From contig CAJUDM010000019.1 of the NCBI GenBank assembly GCA_910584915.1, positions 37,428 to 91,698 of the forward strand: a DNA stretch of 54,271 bases. The letters are read 5' to 3'. Shown here one piece after another: positions 1-7,498 of the stretch (positions within the stretch are counted from its first letter, which is position 1; every line of letters begins with the position of its first letter). The notes beneath the pieces were generated by a model. It was not told where the DNA came from. It made no database searches and was given only the letters and a program-made list of their open reading frames with translations. The position numbers were made by a program, and so were the translations under genes. The stretch is from an uncultured Lachnospiraceae bacterium. Lineage in GTDB: Bacteria > Bacillota > Clostridia > Lachnospirales > Lachnospiraceae.

Positions 1-141
1 CCGCTTCGCGTCTGTCGCAGCTTTGCTGCTTTTCATTTTCTCGATATCCCTCGCTTTATGCTCAGTCTAAATCAGCCGCTTCGCGTCTGTCGCAGCTTTG
101 CTGCTTTTCATTTTCTCGATATCCCTCGCTATATGCTCGGT
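1..141 (-). repeat. 75-bp tandem repeat after rpsQ
   Basis: Two nearly identical copies of a 75-bp unit fill the space between the rpsQ stop codon and the window edge, where rplN would normally follow within a few tens of bases. Copy two begins at 76 with the same CCGCTTCGCG start as copy one at base 1; the copies differ only at a few bases. On the minus strand the unit contains a short perfect hairpin (GCAGC, loop AAA, GCTGC). The unit is 25 codons long and, in the rpsQ frame, each copy starts with TAG, so the rpsQ stop coincides with the first codon of a unit. The array may continue past base 1. Confidence 0.9.
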
Positions 142-396
142 CTACTTCGCTCTCTCAACGATCTCAACAAGTCTCCATCTCTTGTCCTTGGACAGAGGCC
201 TTGTCTCCATAACCTTCACGGTATCACCGATATGGCAGTCATTGTTCTCATCATGAGCTTTCAATTTGTAAGTCCTTTTTACGATCTTATTGTAGAGCGG
301 ATGCATTTCATTATTCTGGATCGCTACAACGATCGTCTTATCCATTTTATCGCTGACAACCTTGCCAGTACGTGTCTTTCTCAAATTTCTTTCCAC
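142..396 (-). CDS. rpsQ: 30S ribosomal protein S17
   Basis: The 84-residue product is full length for bacterial S17, a primary 16S rRNA binder that helps 30S assembly. It starts MERNLRKTRTGKVVSDKMDK and contains the expected OB-fold segments (TIVVAIQNNEMHPLYNKIVKRT, given here only in part as the family hallmark TIVVAI) and the typical end VEIVERAK. It lies 37 bp after rpmC in the canonical S10 order. The stop codon is directly followed by a 75-bp tandem repeat instead of rplN. No unusual residues were seen. Confidence 0.97.
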   Translation of the reverse strand: MERNLRKTRTGKVVSDKMDKTIVVAIQNNEMHPLYNKIVKRTYKLKAHDENNDCHIGDTVKVMETRPLSKDKRWRLVEIVERAK

Positions 397-433
397 GATT
401 TGCTCTCCTTTCCAGTTAATACAATACAGGTGC

Positions 434-634
434 TCAGTTTGCCTTCGCTGTGATCACAGTCTGAATACGGGCAATGTTCTTTCTCACTTCTTTGATCCTT
501 GCTGTATTGTCCAACTGATTCGTTGCGTTCTGGAACCTCAAATTGAAAAGCTCTTTCTTTGCCGCTACCAACTCCTCCGCCAGTTCCGCAGGTGTCTTTG
601 CTCTTAAATCTTCAACATATTTACTAGTTTTCAT
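434..634 (-). CDS. rpmC: 50S ribosomal protein L29
   Basis: A 66-residue L29, a two-helix protein at the exit of the peptide tunnel where it helps dock trigger factor and SRP. The start at 634 (MKTSKYVEDLRAKT) was chosen because it matches the family length; the open frame extends 47 codons further upstream into rplP and that extension is a shadow. The start lies inside the end of rplP (11-bp overlap), so translational coupling is likely. The motif LFNLRFQNATNQL is the family signature. Confidence 0.96.
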   Translation of the reverse strand: MKTSKYVEDLRAKTPAELAEELVAAKKELFNLRFQNATNQLDNTARIKEVRKNIARIQTVITAKAN

Positions 635-1061
635 TTGATGCACCGCCTTCCAAGTCTGCTTTAGAAACGACTTTACATTTACATGGAAGCTTATGTGTTG
701 CAAGACGCAGCGCTTCTTTTGCAATATCCTCAGGCACACCTGCGATCTCGAAAAGCACGCGTCCCGGCTTAACAACTGCTACCCAGTATTCCAGGGTACC
801 TTTACCGGAACCCATACGTGTTTCTGCCGGTTTTGTTGTTACAGGTTTATCCGGGAAAATCTTGATCCAGACTTTACCGCCACGTTTTACATAACGTGTC
901 ATAGCCACACGGGCCGCTTCGATCTGGTTGGATTTGATCCAGGCCGGTTCCGTTGCGATAATACCATATTCGCCATAGGTAATCGTTGTACCTCTGGTAG
1001 GCTTGCCTGCCATGGAACCACGGAACTGTTTACGACGTTTTACTCTTTTTGGCATTAACAT
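624..1061 (-). CDS. rplP: 50S ribosomal protein L16
   Basis: A 145-residue L16, which organises 23S rRNA near the A site and tRNA elbow. It starts MLMPKRVKRRKQFRG, the usual Firmicute form, and shows the signatures GGKVWIKIFPDKP and RMGSGKG. Length matches the family (about 144). It begins only 2 bp after the rpsC stop and overlaps rpmC by 11 bp, as expected for a tightly coupled ribosomal operon. Confidence 0.97.
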   Translation of the reverse strand: MLMPKRVKRRKQFRGSMAGKPTRGTTITYGEYGIIATEPAWIKSNQIEAARVAMTRYVKRGGKVWIKIFPDKPVTTKPAETRMGSGKGTLEYWVAVVKPGRVLFEIAGVPEDIAKEALRLATHKLPCKCKVVSKADLEGGASNEN

Positions 1062-1063
1062 AA

Positions 1064-1720
1064 TTATTTCTCGCTCCCTTCCTTATTTCCTTTGGCGGGA
1101 AGAACTTCACCCTTGTAGATCCAGACTTTCACACCGACTTTACCGTAGGTGGTGTCTGCTTCCGCAAAACCATAATCAATATCAGCTCTCAGTGTCTGAA
1201 GCGGGATAGTACCTTCGCTGTAGAACTCTGTGCGGGCAATATCAGCACCGCCGAGACGTCCGGAGACAGCCGCCTTGATGCCGAGCGCTTTCGCTTTCAT
1301 TGTTCTGCCCATGCAGGACTTCATAGCCCTTCTGAAAGATACGCGGTTCTCAAGCTGCTGCGCGATATTCTCCGCGACAAGCTGCGCATCCCTGTCAGGT
1401 ACCTTGATCTCCTTGATGTCGATCAGCACCTTCTTATCCGTCAGCTTGGAGAGCTCCGTCTTTGTCTTCTCGATCTCAGCGCCGGCTTTGCCGATCACAA
1501 CGCCGGGCTTTGCTGTATAAATGATAACTTTTACTCTGTCGGAAGCTCTCTCGATCTCTATCTTGGAGATGCCGGCAGCGTACAATTTCTTTTTCAGGTA
1601 TTTTCTGATATTATAGTCTTCTACCAGATAATCGGAAAACTCAGCATCAGCATACCATCTGGAATCCCAATCCTTAATAATACCGACTCTGAGGCCGTGA
1701 GGATTAACTTTCTGTCCCAT
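1064..1720 (-). CDS. rpsC: 30S ribosomal protein S3
   Basis: A 218-residue S3, part of the mRNA entry channel with helicase activity on incoming mRNA. The start at 1720 gives MGQKVNPHGLRVG, the universal N terminus, and is preceded by an AAAGGAG site; the open frame nine codons longer is not used. A KH domain with the GxxG-type segment VIGKAGAEIEK lies near residues 60-75, followed by the C-terminal S3 fold (SGRLGGADIART). The 63-bp gap from rplV holds an imperfect palindrome around GGCATGC. Confidence 0.97.
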   Translation of the reverse strand: MGQKVNPHGLRVGIIKDWDSRWYADAEFSDYLVEDYNIRKYLKKKLYAAGISKIEIERASDRVKVIIYTAKPGVVIGKAGAEIEKTKTELSKLTDKKVLIDIKEIKVPDRDAQLVAENIAQQLENRVSFRRAMKSCMGRTMKAKALGIKAAVSGRLGGADIARTEFYSEGTIPLQTLRADIDYGFAEADTTYGKVGVKVWIYKGEVLPAKGNKEGSEK

Positions 1721-1783
1721 ATAATTAACTCCTTTCTTCCTGCCCACAGCGTGAGCATGCCCACGTTCTGAGCATTACCTGTA

Positions 1784-2176
1784 TTATTTCTCGTTCAGCA
1801 CGATCTTGATATGGCTCATCCTCTTCTCGATTCTGTAAGCCCTGCCCTGTGCTCTTGGCCTCACGCGTTTCATAATAGGACCATTGCTTGCGTAGCATTC
1901 CTCAATATAAAGGTTAGCCGCATTCAAACTGCCGTTGCTGGTATACTCAGCATTGGCAATCGCTGATTCCAGTAATTTCTTGATAACGCCGGAAGCGTAT
2001 CTGGGGTTATACTCCAGAATAGCCAGGGCGCTTGTTACATCTTTGCCTCTGATGGCATCTAATACAAAGCATGCTTTCTGTACAGGAATCCTTGCGTAAG
2101 ATAACTTAGCGGAAGGTCTTGTATCTTTCTGAGCATTTCTTTCTCTTTTGATCTGACTTCTATGTCCTTTAGCCAT
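1784..2176 (-). CDS. rplV: 50S ribosomal protein L22
   Basis: A 130-residue L22, whose long beta hairpin lines the peptide exit tunnel and is a site of macrolide resistance changes. The core is standard (ARIPVQKACFVLDAIRGK; AMADAE-like segment ESAIANAEY; hairpin VRPRAQGRAYRIEKRMSHI). The N terminus MAKGHRSQIKRERNAQKD is a basic extension seen in many clostridial L22 proteins. It lies 20 bp after rpsS with a GGAGG site before the ATG. Confidence 0.97.
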   Translation of the reverse strand: MAKGHRSQIKRERNAQKDTRPSAKLSYARIPVQKACFVLDAIRGKDVTSALAILEYNPRYASGVIKKLLESAIANAEYTSNGSLNAANLYIEECYASNGPIMKRVRPRAQGRAYRIEKRMSHIKIVLNEK

Positions 2177-2196
2177 AGTGTAAACCTCCTTTCAAA

Positions 2197-2478
2197 TCAT
2201 CTCACTTTGGATTTCTTATCTTCTTTTGCATGTCCCCTGTAGGTTCTGGTCGCAACGAACTCACCCAATTTATGTCCAACCATATCCTCTGTCACATATA
2301 CAGGCACATGCTTTCTGCCGTCGTGAACCGCAAAAGTATGCCCTACAAAAGACGGGAAAATGGTGGAACGGCGGGACCAGGTCTTGATGACCTGCTTCTG
2401 ACCGGATGCATTCAAAGCATCTACTTTTTTCAGTAAGCTTTCATCTGCGAATGGTCCTTTTTTCAATGATCTCGACAT
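2197..2478 (-). CDS. rpsS: 30S ribosomal protein S19
   Basis: A 93-residue S19, which binds 16S rRNA in the head of the 30S subunit together with S13. The start at 2478 (MSRSLKKGPFADESLL) is the conserved one and follows a GAAGGAGGAAGAG site; the frame eight codons longer is rejected. Signatures KTWSRRSTIFPSFVGHTF and HKLGEFVATRTYRGH are present. It begins 27 bp after the rplB stop. Confidence 0.97.
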   Translation of the reverse strand: MSRSLKKGPFADESLLKKVDALNASGQKQVIKTWSRRSTIFPSFVGHTFAVHDGRKHVPVYVTEDMVGHKLGEFVATRTYRGHAKEDKKSKVR

Positions 2479-2505
2479 GTCTCTTCCTCCTTCAATATTC
2501 ACTCT

Positions 2506-3348
2506 TTACTTGATAGCTCTGCCGTCTCTTCTTCTTACGATCAGCTTGTTAGAAGCTTTTTTCTTCTTACGGGTCTTCAAGCCAAGTGCAGGTTTGCCCC
2601 ACGGTGTGCTCGGGCCGGGACGTCCGATCGGTGCGCGTCCCTCACCACCGCCGTGCGGATGGTCATTCGGGTTCATAACGGAACCGCGGACTGTAGGCCT
2701 GATGCCCATGTGGCGTTTCCGCCCTGCTTTACCAATATTGATAAGGTTGTGGTCAACGTTGCCCACTACGCCGACTGTGGCGCGGCATACGCCGAGAACC
2801 ATTCTCATTTCACCTGAGGGAAGACGAAGCGTTACATACTTGCCCTCTTTCGCCATAAGCTGTGCGCTGTTGCCCGCGCTGCGGACCATCTGGCCGCCCT
2901 TGCCCGGATATAACTCGATGTTGTGTACCTGAGTACCGACAGGAATGTTCTCCAAGGGCAGGCAGTTGCCGACTCTGACTTCCGCCTCGGGGCCGTTCAT
3001 CACTTTCATGCCGTCCTTCAATCCCTCGGGAGCGATGATGTAGGCCTTCTGGCCGTCCGCGTAGCAGATCAGTGCAATATTCGCCGTTCTGTTCGGATCA
3101 TACTCGATACCTTTCACAGTCGCCGGAATACCGTCTTTGTTTCTCTTAAAATCAATGATCCTGTATTTCTGTCTGTTGCCGCCGCCGTGGTGACGAACGG
3201 TGATCTTGCCCTGATTGTTGCGGCCTGCGCTTTTCTTCTTGCTTGCAAGCAGTGACTTTTCAGGTGTTTTCTTTGTGATCTCAGAGAAATCAGAACCAGT
3301 CATGTTTCTTCTGGAAGGTGTATATGGGTTATAGGTTTTAATTCCCAT
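2506..3348 (-). CDS. rplB: 50S ribosomal protein L2
   Basis: A 280-residue L2, needed for subunit joining and for peptidyl transferase function. The start at 3348 (MGIKTYNPYTPSRRNMT) matches the family and has a purine-rich AAAAGGAG site. The conserved C-terminal segment GVVMNPNDHPHGGG appears here as GSVMNPNDHPHGGGEGR with the His of the peptidyl transferase loop. It is separated from rplW by a 125-bp hairpin-rich spacer, unusually long for this operon. Confidence 0.97.
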   Translation of the reverse strand: MGIKTYNPYTPSRRNMTGSDFSEITKKTPEKSLLASKKKSAGRNNQGKITVRHHGGGNRQKYRIIDFKRNKDGIPATVKGIEYDPNRTANIALICYADGQKAYIIAPEGLKDGMKVMNGPEAEVRVGNCLPLENIPVGTQVHNIELYPGKGGQMVRSAGNSAQLMAKEGKYVTLRLPSGEMRMVLGVCRATVGVVGNVDHNLINIGKAGRKRHMGIRPTVRGSVMNPNDHPHGGGEGRAPIGRPGPSTPWGKPALGLKTRKKKKASNKLIVRRRDGRAIK

Positions 3349-3473
3349 GTCTTTTTTCTCCTTTTCTTTTTTGTCGCAATGGAGTTTTCGGCGCTCCACC
3401 GGACTGTAAGTCCGGCTCCATCGCATATTCAGAATGCGCCGCCGCTCTCAGGCGCTTGCACCGCCTGCATTTT
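3349..3473 (-). repeat. hairpin-rich spacer, rplW to rplB
   Basis: No gene fits in this 125-bp gap. On the minus strand it carries a perfect 7-bp hairpin (CCGGACT, loop TAC, AGTCCGG at 3404-3420 region), a 6-bp hairpin (CAGGCG/CGCCTG with a 7-nt loop) close to the rplW stop, and a CGCAT/ATGCG pair. There is no T-run after the stems, so a factor-independent terminator is unlikely. The rplB ribosome site lies at its downstream end. It resembles in style the spacers at 33119-33290 and 36154-36306. Confidence 0.7.
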
Positions 3474-3773
3474 TTAAAGGCCCGTGAAGATCTCGATCTC
3501 CTTGCTGTCCGCGGTAAGCTGAACGATTGCTTTCTTTCTCTTCGCCGTCCTGCCGACCGTCATGCCTCTTCTCTTCTTCTTTCCAGCCAGGTTCATCGTG
3601 TTCACACGTTCCACCTTTGTTCCCTCGAACATCTTTTCCACCGCTTCCTTCACCTGCGTCTTTGTCGCATCGGGATGCACCAGGAATGTGTATCTCTTGT
3701 CAGCCATACCGGACATGCTTTTTTCTGTGATGACCGGTTTCAGGATAACGTCATAATATTTCAGATCAGCCAT
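3474..3773 (-). CDS. rplW: 50S ribosomal protein L23
   Basis: A 99-residue L23, at the tunnel exit and docking site for trigger factor and SRP. It starts MADLKYYDVILKPVITEKSM, with the family signature (ILKPVITEKS) and the basic loop KKKRRGMTVGR. Its start codon overlaps the rplD stop codon by one base (TAATG), a sign of coupled translation. Length is normal for the family. Confidence 0.97.
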   Translation of the reverse strand: MADLKYYDVILKPVITEKSMSGMADKRYTFLVHPDATKTQVKEAVEKMFEGTKVERVNTMNLAGKKKRRGMTVGRTAKRKKAIVQLTADSKEIEIFTGL

Positions 3774-4396
3774 TATGCATACACCTCCTCGATTTTTGTA
3801 ACGGCATCCTTTGTCAGGATCAGTGTGCCCGCCTTCAGGATATCATAGACATTGATCGTCCCGGGCAGGGCGGTCTCCACGAAGGGAAGGTTGTTTGCGG
3901 ATTTGATCACCACATCATCCTTTTCTCCCAGTACCACCAGCGCCTTGTCTTCCACCTTCAGGTTTTCCAGCACCGCCTTGAATTTTTTGGTTTTGATCTC
4001 ATCAAATTTCAGTTCATCCAGGACGATAAGCTTGCTTGTGGCAACTTTGTCGGATAACACTGACTTTAACGCCGCTCTCTTTTCCTTCTTGTTCATCTTA
4101 AAGGAATAGTCTCTCGGCACCGGGGCAAATACAACGCCGCCGCCTTTCCACTGGGGCGATCTTGTGGATCCCTGCCTTGCATGACCGGTTCCTTTCTGTC
4201 TCCAGGGCTTTCTGCCGCCGCCGGAAACTTCGCCGCGGGTCTTCGCTTTCTGCGTTCCCTGACGATTGTTTGCAAGCTGTTGCAGTACTGCCATATGCAC
4301 AAGATGTTCATTTGTTTTCACGCCGAACACCGCATCGTTTAATTCTACAGTACCGACTTCCTTGCCTTCCATATTATAAACAGATACGTTAGCCAT
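3773..4396 (-). CDS. rplD: 50S ribosomal protein L4
   Basis: A 207-residue L4, which binds 23S rRNA domain I and extends a loop into the exit tunnel; in gamma-proteobacteria it also represses its own S10 operon, but that mechanism is not shown here. The tunnel loop is visible (TRGEVSGGGRKPWRQKGTG, then ARQGSTRSPQWKGGGVVF). The C-terminal half has the expected NVYDILKAGTLILTKDAV. A GGAGGACAATGAA stretch precedes the ATG. It follows rplC by 25 bp. Confidence 0.97.
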   Translation of the reverse strand: MANVSVYNMEGKEVGTVELNDAVFGVKTNEHLVHMAVLQQLANNRQGTQKAKTRGEVSGGGRKPWRQKGTGHARQGSTRSPQWKGGGVVFAPVPRDYSFKMNKKEKRAALKSVLSDKVATSKLIVLDELKFDEIKTKKFKAVLENLKVEDKALVVLGEKDDVVIKSANNLPFVETALPGTINVYDILKAGTLILTKDAVTKIEEVYA

Positions 4397-4421
4397 TTCA
4401 TTGTCCTCCTTTCGTCCCGAA

Positions 4422-5105
4422 TTATGCTTCTGTTCTGGTTGTCTCTTTGATCGTGATCAGCGCTTTCTTGGGTCCCGGAACGGAGCCCTTGATCAGCAGA
4501 AGGTTCTTCTCCGCATCCACTCTCACAACTTCCAGATTCTGTACTGTCACTTTCACACAGCCCATATGTCCCGGCATGCCTTTTCCTTTGAATACTCTGC
4601 TGGGTGAGGAGCAGGCGCCGTTACTTCCCTGATGACGGTGGAACTTGGAACCGTGCTTCATGGGGCCTCTGTGCTGCCCGAGTCTCTTGATCGCGCCCTG
4701 GAATCCCTTACCTTTGGAGATACCGGAGGCATCAACCCTCTCGCCAACCTCAAAGATATCAGCCTTGATCTCTTTGCCGAGTTCATATTCTTCCGCATTT
4801 TCGAAACGGAACTCTCTGACATATCTCTTACCGGAAACGCCGGCTTTCTTGAAATGTCCCATCTCGGCTTTGTTTACGCCGTGACGGTTGACCACTTCTT
4901 TTTTGCCGCCCTTATCCTTTTTGACAATCTTTTCCTTCTTGTCAACAAACCCTACCTGCACTGCCTTGTAACCGTCGTTTTCTTCCGTCTTGATCTGAGT
5001 TACCACGCAGGGACCCGCCTGGAGAACGGTTACCGGTATCAGTGTACCGTCTTCCCGGAAGACCTGAGTCATTCCGACTTTTGTAGCTAAAATCGCTTTC
5101 TTCAT
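4422..5105 (-). CDS. rplC: 50S ribosomal protein L3
   Basis: A 227-residue L3, an early assembly protein close to the peptidyl transferase centre. The start at 5105 gives MKKAILATKVGMTQVFRED and follows AAGGAGGGTAAC; the frame 25 codons longer is not used. It is longer than the about 209 residues of B. subtilis L3 because of a charged insertion near residues 60-120 (KKEKIVKKDKGGKKEVVNRH and following), a form common in Clostridia. The signature FQGAIKRLGQHRGPMKHGS is present. Confidence 0.97.
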   Translation of the reverse strand: MKKAILATKVGMTQVFREDGTLIPVTVLQAGPCVVTQIKTEENDGYKAVQVGFVDKKEKIVKKDKGGKKEVVNRHGVNKAEMGHFKKAGVSGKRYVREFRFENAEEYELGKEIKADIFEVGERVDASGISKGKGFQGAIKRLGQHRGPMKHGSKFHRHQGSNGACSSPSRVFKGKGMPGHMGCVKVTVQNLEVVRVDAEKNLLLIKGSVPGPKKALITIKETTRTEA

Positions 5106-5227
5106 GTTACCCTCCTTTTTTTCTACATCGGACCATACGTTGCAGGCTGTCTGAAATCCCGCAGGCCGCTGCTTTTGCAACCTGCTGCGGCCAGCCCGCT
5201 GATCGCATGTTCATAACTAGTAGAAGG
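5106..5227 (-). repeat. spacer rpsJ to rplC with inverted repeats
   Basis: A 122-bp gap, long for this operon. On the minus strand it holds a 6-bp pair CCGCAG/CTGCGG and an outer GTTGCA/TGCAAC pair that could nest to a branched stem. It ends in the rplC ribosome binding site. No T-run follows the stems. No coding content was found. Confidence 0.55.
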
Positions 5228-5545
5228 TTATTTTTGTTTCATTTTGATATCAATGTACACACCAGCCGGCATTTCCAGTCTCTGCAGCGCATCGATGGTC
5301 TTGGGCGTCGGTGCAATGATGTCGATCAGCCTCTTGTGAGTCCTCTGCTCAAACTGTTCTCTGGAATCCTTATATTTGTGAACCGCCCTTAAAATAGTAA
5401 CAACCTCCTTCTTTGTAGGAAGGGGTACCGGTCCGCTCACCTGAGAACCATTTTTCCTGACTGTTTCGATGATTTTTTTGGCAGACGCATCCACTAACTG
5501 ATGGTCATAAGCTTTCAGTGTAATTCTCATTACTTGACTTGCCAT
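5228..5545 (-). CDS. rpsJ: 30S ribosomal protein S10
   Basis: A 105-residue S10, a 30S head protein that also acts as the NusE antitermination factor. The start at 5545 gives MASQVMRITLKAYDHQLVD and has a GGAGG site 11 nt upstream; a further start at the internal ATG (MRITLKAYDH) would still be close to family size. Signatures SGPVPLPTKKEVVTILR and DIIAPTPKTIDALQRLEMPAGV are complete. It is the first gene of the S10 operon. Confidence 0.96.
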   Translation of the reverse strand: MASQVMRITLKAYDHQLVDASAKKIIETVRKNGSQVSGPVPLPTKKEVVTILRAVHKYKDSREQFEQRTHKRLIDIIAPTPKTIDALQRLEMPAGVYIDIKMKQK

Positions 5546-5890
5546 AAAAAAAGTCGCCTCCTTTTCGCACTTTTGTGAAATGAAAATACAAATTTTCATT
5601 TTTAGTACGACAAGCGGTGACTGTACACTCTTCCGTGTGTGTCCGTCTCCGAACTCCGTCAGGCCTTTTCATAACCGTCTATGAAGTACCTGTCCTCCAC
5701 ACGTTTCTGCTTTTACTCTAAAATAAGTCCTTGCAGAATATTCTATGTTTGTACAGTGACTTGTCGTCAGTTTCCTTACCGGAGAACCTCTGATCTTCCG
5801 GTTTTGACATTCGCTCCACGGAAAACCTGTCAGTAGTTGCCCGCTGACAGCAACCTCACGCTTCATCGCTATCATGCCACAGCAAAAGCT
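5546..5890 (-). promoter_or_regulatory. long 5' leader of the S10 operon
   Basis: About 340 nt separate the predicted transcription start from rpsJ. On the minus strand there is a 7-bp hairpin near the 5' end (CTGTCAG/CTGACAG), a 6-bp stem ACCGGA/TCCGGT, and just before the rpsJ ribosome site a 9-bp A+T stem (AATGAAAAT, loop TTGT, ATTTTCATT, about 5578-5600). A 68-codon open frame (5669-5875) lacks a ribosome site and is not called. Leader control of the ribosomal operon is plausible but not shown. Confidence 0.5.
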
Positions 5891-5919
5891 ATTGTACTAT
5901 AGAAAATTAAATAATGCAA
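5891..5919 (-). promoter_or_regulatory. S10 operon promoter
   Basis: On the minus strand TTGCAT (5914-5919) and TACAAT (5891-5896) are separated by exactly 17 bp, with an A+T-rich stretch (runs of A) upstream that looks like an UP element. It lies about 350 bp before rpsJ and no gene lies between. This fits a strong vegetative promoter for the ribosomal operon. Confidence 0.85.
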
Positions 5920-5969
5920 GGACTTTTTTTGTTTTTTTTCAATTTTTTTAATAAATTTATTCGCGCATT

Positions 5970-6392
5970 TTATAATCGGTCAGGATTATTCACATAGTGG
6001 ATATATTCCGCCACGGAGCGGTCGAATCCTTCTATGTGCCGGAAGAGCCAGTCCACAACCTGCTCTTTTACTTTCTCCACGAAAGCGGCTGTGGGGCCTT
6101 CGGATTCCTCCAGAAATTCGTGCAGGGTTTCCACAGTATTTTTAAACTCCTCATGTTTTGCCCTGTGTTCGTTATAGCCGGGATAAGATACTTCCTGCTG
6201 GAGTTTTTCTTCCTCGAAAAAATGAAACTCCGTATATTCCGCCAGGTAATCCAGCATTTTGATCGCCTTTACTTTTCCGTCGCCCTCCTCACAGGCGTTC
6301 ACAAACGCGGCGATCCGTCCGATCAGTTCTCTGTGCTGCGCATCGATGGTGTCGTTCCCGGTCAGCAGGTTATCGTTGAATTCTATGATCAT
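5970..6392 (-). CDS. bacteriohemerythrin
   Basis: A 140-residue four-helix protein with all the iron ligands of hemerythrins: His20, His57 with Glu61 (HxxxE), His76 and His80 (HxxxH), and His119 with Asp124 (HxxxxD). The N-terminal TGNDTIDAQHREL is the standard opening. Such proteins bind oxygen reversibly at a di-iron site; in an anaerobe the role would be oxygen sensing, scavenging or iron storage, which is inference. It has a GGGGAAAATT site and stands alone between the S10 leader and an aldo/keto reductase. Confidence 0.93.
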   Translation of the reverse strand: MIIEFNDNLLTGNDTIDAQHRELIGRIAAFVNACEEGDGKVKAIKMLDYLAEYTEFHFFEEEKLQQEVSYPGYNEHRAKHEEFKNTVETLHEFLEESEGPTAAFVEKVKEQVVDWLFRHIEGFDRSVAEYIHYVNNPDRL

Positions 6393-6533
6393 AATTTTCC
6401 CCTTCCTTATATATATGGTTTTATTGTTCGGTTGTCTTCTATTTTACCACCGATCGGAAGGTTTGTTAATCTGTTTTTATCTGTCTGCCGTATTTTTGCA
6501 GCCTGACATTGTTCTCCACACTATTTCCCTGCG

Positions 6534-7472
6534 TCAGGGGATCGGATTCCCCGCCGCCTTATAGATCTCATACCATTCCGCCCGGCTCAGTTCAATTTCC
6601 GCCGCTCTGCAGCATTCCTGCATACGGGATACTTTCGTTGTCCCGGCGATCACCTGCATCCCGGCTGGATGCCTTAAGATCCACGCGGCAGCGATCACCG
6701 ACGGTGAAACATCATATCTCCCGCCGATGTTCTCCAACACTTCATTCAGTTTTGGATATCGCTTTTCATCACCGACCACAACCCCCTCAAAAAAGCCGTG
6801 CTGAAAGGGCGACCATGCCTGCAATATCACCTGATTCATGCGGGAATACTCTAACAGATAACCGCTGCGGTCCATCCCCTGATCCAGAAATGTGTTTGCC
6901 GCCATACCCGCATCTATCATGGGAGTATGGCCTATTCCAAACTGTACCTGATTAAAGCACAGTTTCTGTTTTATTCCTCTCCGCATCATCTCAAACTGCA
7001 TCGCGCTTGCATTTGAAAGCCCGAAATATCTGACTTTACCGGAACTTTCCAGTTTTTCAAACGCCTCTCCTACCTCTTCCGGCTCCGCAAGAGAGTCCGG
7101 GCGGTGCAGCAGGAGCACATCCAGATAATCTGTTTGAAGCCTTGAGAGTATCCCATCGACACACTGCAGTATATACTCCTTTGAGAAATCATAATACCCG
7201 TCTAAATAGCCGCCGCACTTACGGATCCCGCATTTCCCCTGAAGGATCATTTTTTCCCGCAGAGCAGGAGCCATATGCAAAGCTTCTGCAAAACGTTTTT
7301 CACACTCGCCGCCCCCATACACATCGGCATGGTCAAAAAAGTTTATTCCCTCCTCCAGAGCCGTCATAACGAGGCGTTCGATCTCTTTCCTTTCCAGTGC
7401 ATCTATCCGCATGCAGCCCATCACGATCGCCGAAACACTGACGTCTGTACCTGGAATCTGATAATATTTCAT
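6534..7472 (-). CDS. aldo/keto reductase
   Basis: A 312-residue NADPH-type aldo/keto reductase with a TIM-barrel pattern. The catalytic tetrad is visible: Asp47 and Tyr52 in FFDHADVYG, Lys80 in LQGKCG, and His123 in LLHRPDS. The overall form resembles the YdhF/YcsN branch that reduces aldehydes or sugars, but the substrate is unknown. It lies 26 bp after the fucU-like gene with a good AAGGAG site, so the two form an operon facing away from the ROK regulator. A role in reducing the open-chain form of the same sugar is inference. Confidence 0.93.
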   Translation of the reverse strand: MKYYQIPGTDVSVSAIVMGCMRIDALERKEIERLVMTALEEGINFFDHADVYGGGECEKRFAEALHMAPALREKMILQGKCGIRKCGGYLDGYYDFSKEYILQCVDGILSRLQTDYLDVLLLHRPDSLAEPEEVGEAFEKLESSGKVRYFGLSNASAMQFEMMRRGIKQKLCFNQVQFGIGHTPMIDAGMAANTFLDQGMDRSGYLLEYSRMNQVILQAWSPFQHGFFEGVVVGDEKRYPKLNEVLENIGGRYDVSPSVIAAAWILRHPAGMQVIAGTTKVSRMQECCRAAEIELSRAEWYEIYKAAGNPIP

Positions 7473-7498
7473 AAACTGTCTCCTTCCCTCTCCTGAGC

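Noticed and set aside
1..141. Possible CRISPR array
   Set aside because: The two repeats are directly adjacent with a 75-bp period and no unique spacers, and no cas genes are present.
5669..5875. 68-codon open frame in the S10 leader
   Set aside because: It starts close after the promoter but has no ribosome binding site and no recognisable product; treated as leader RNA.
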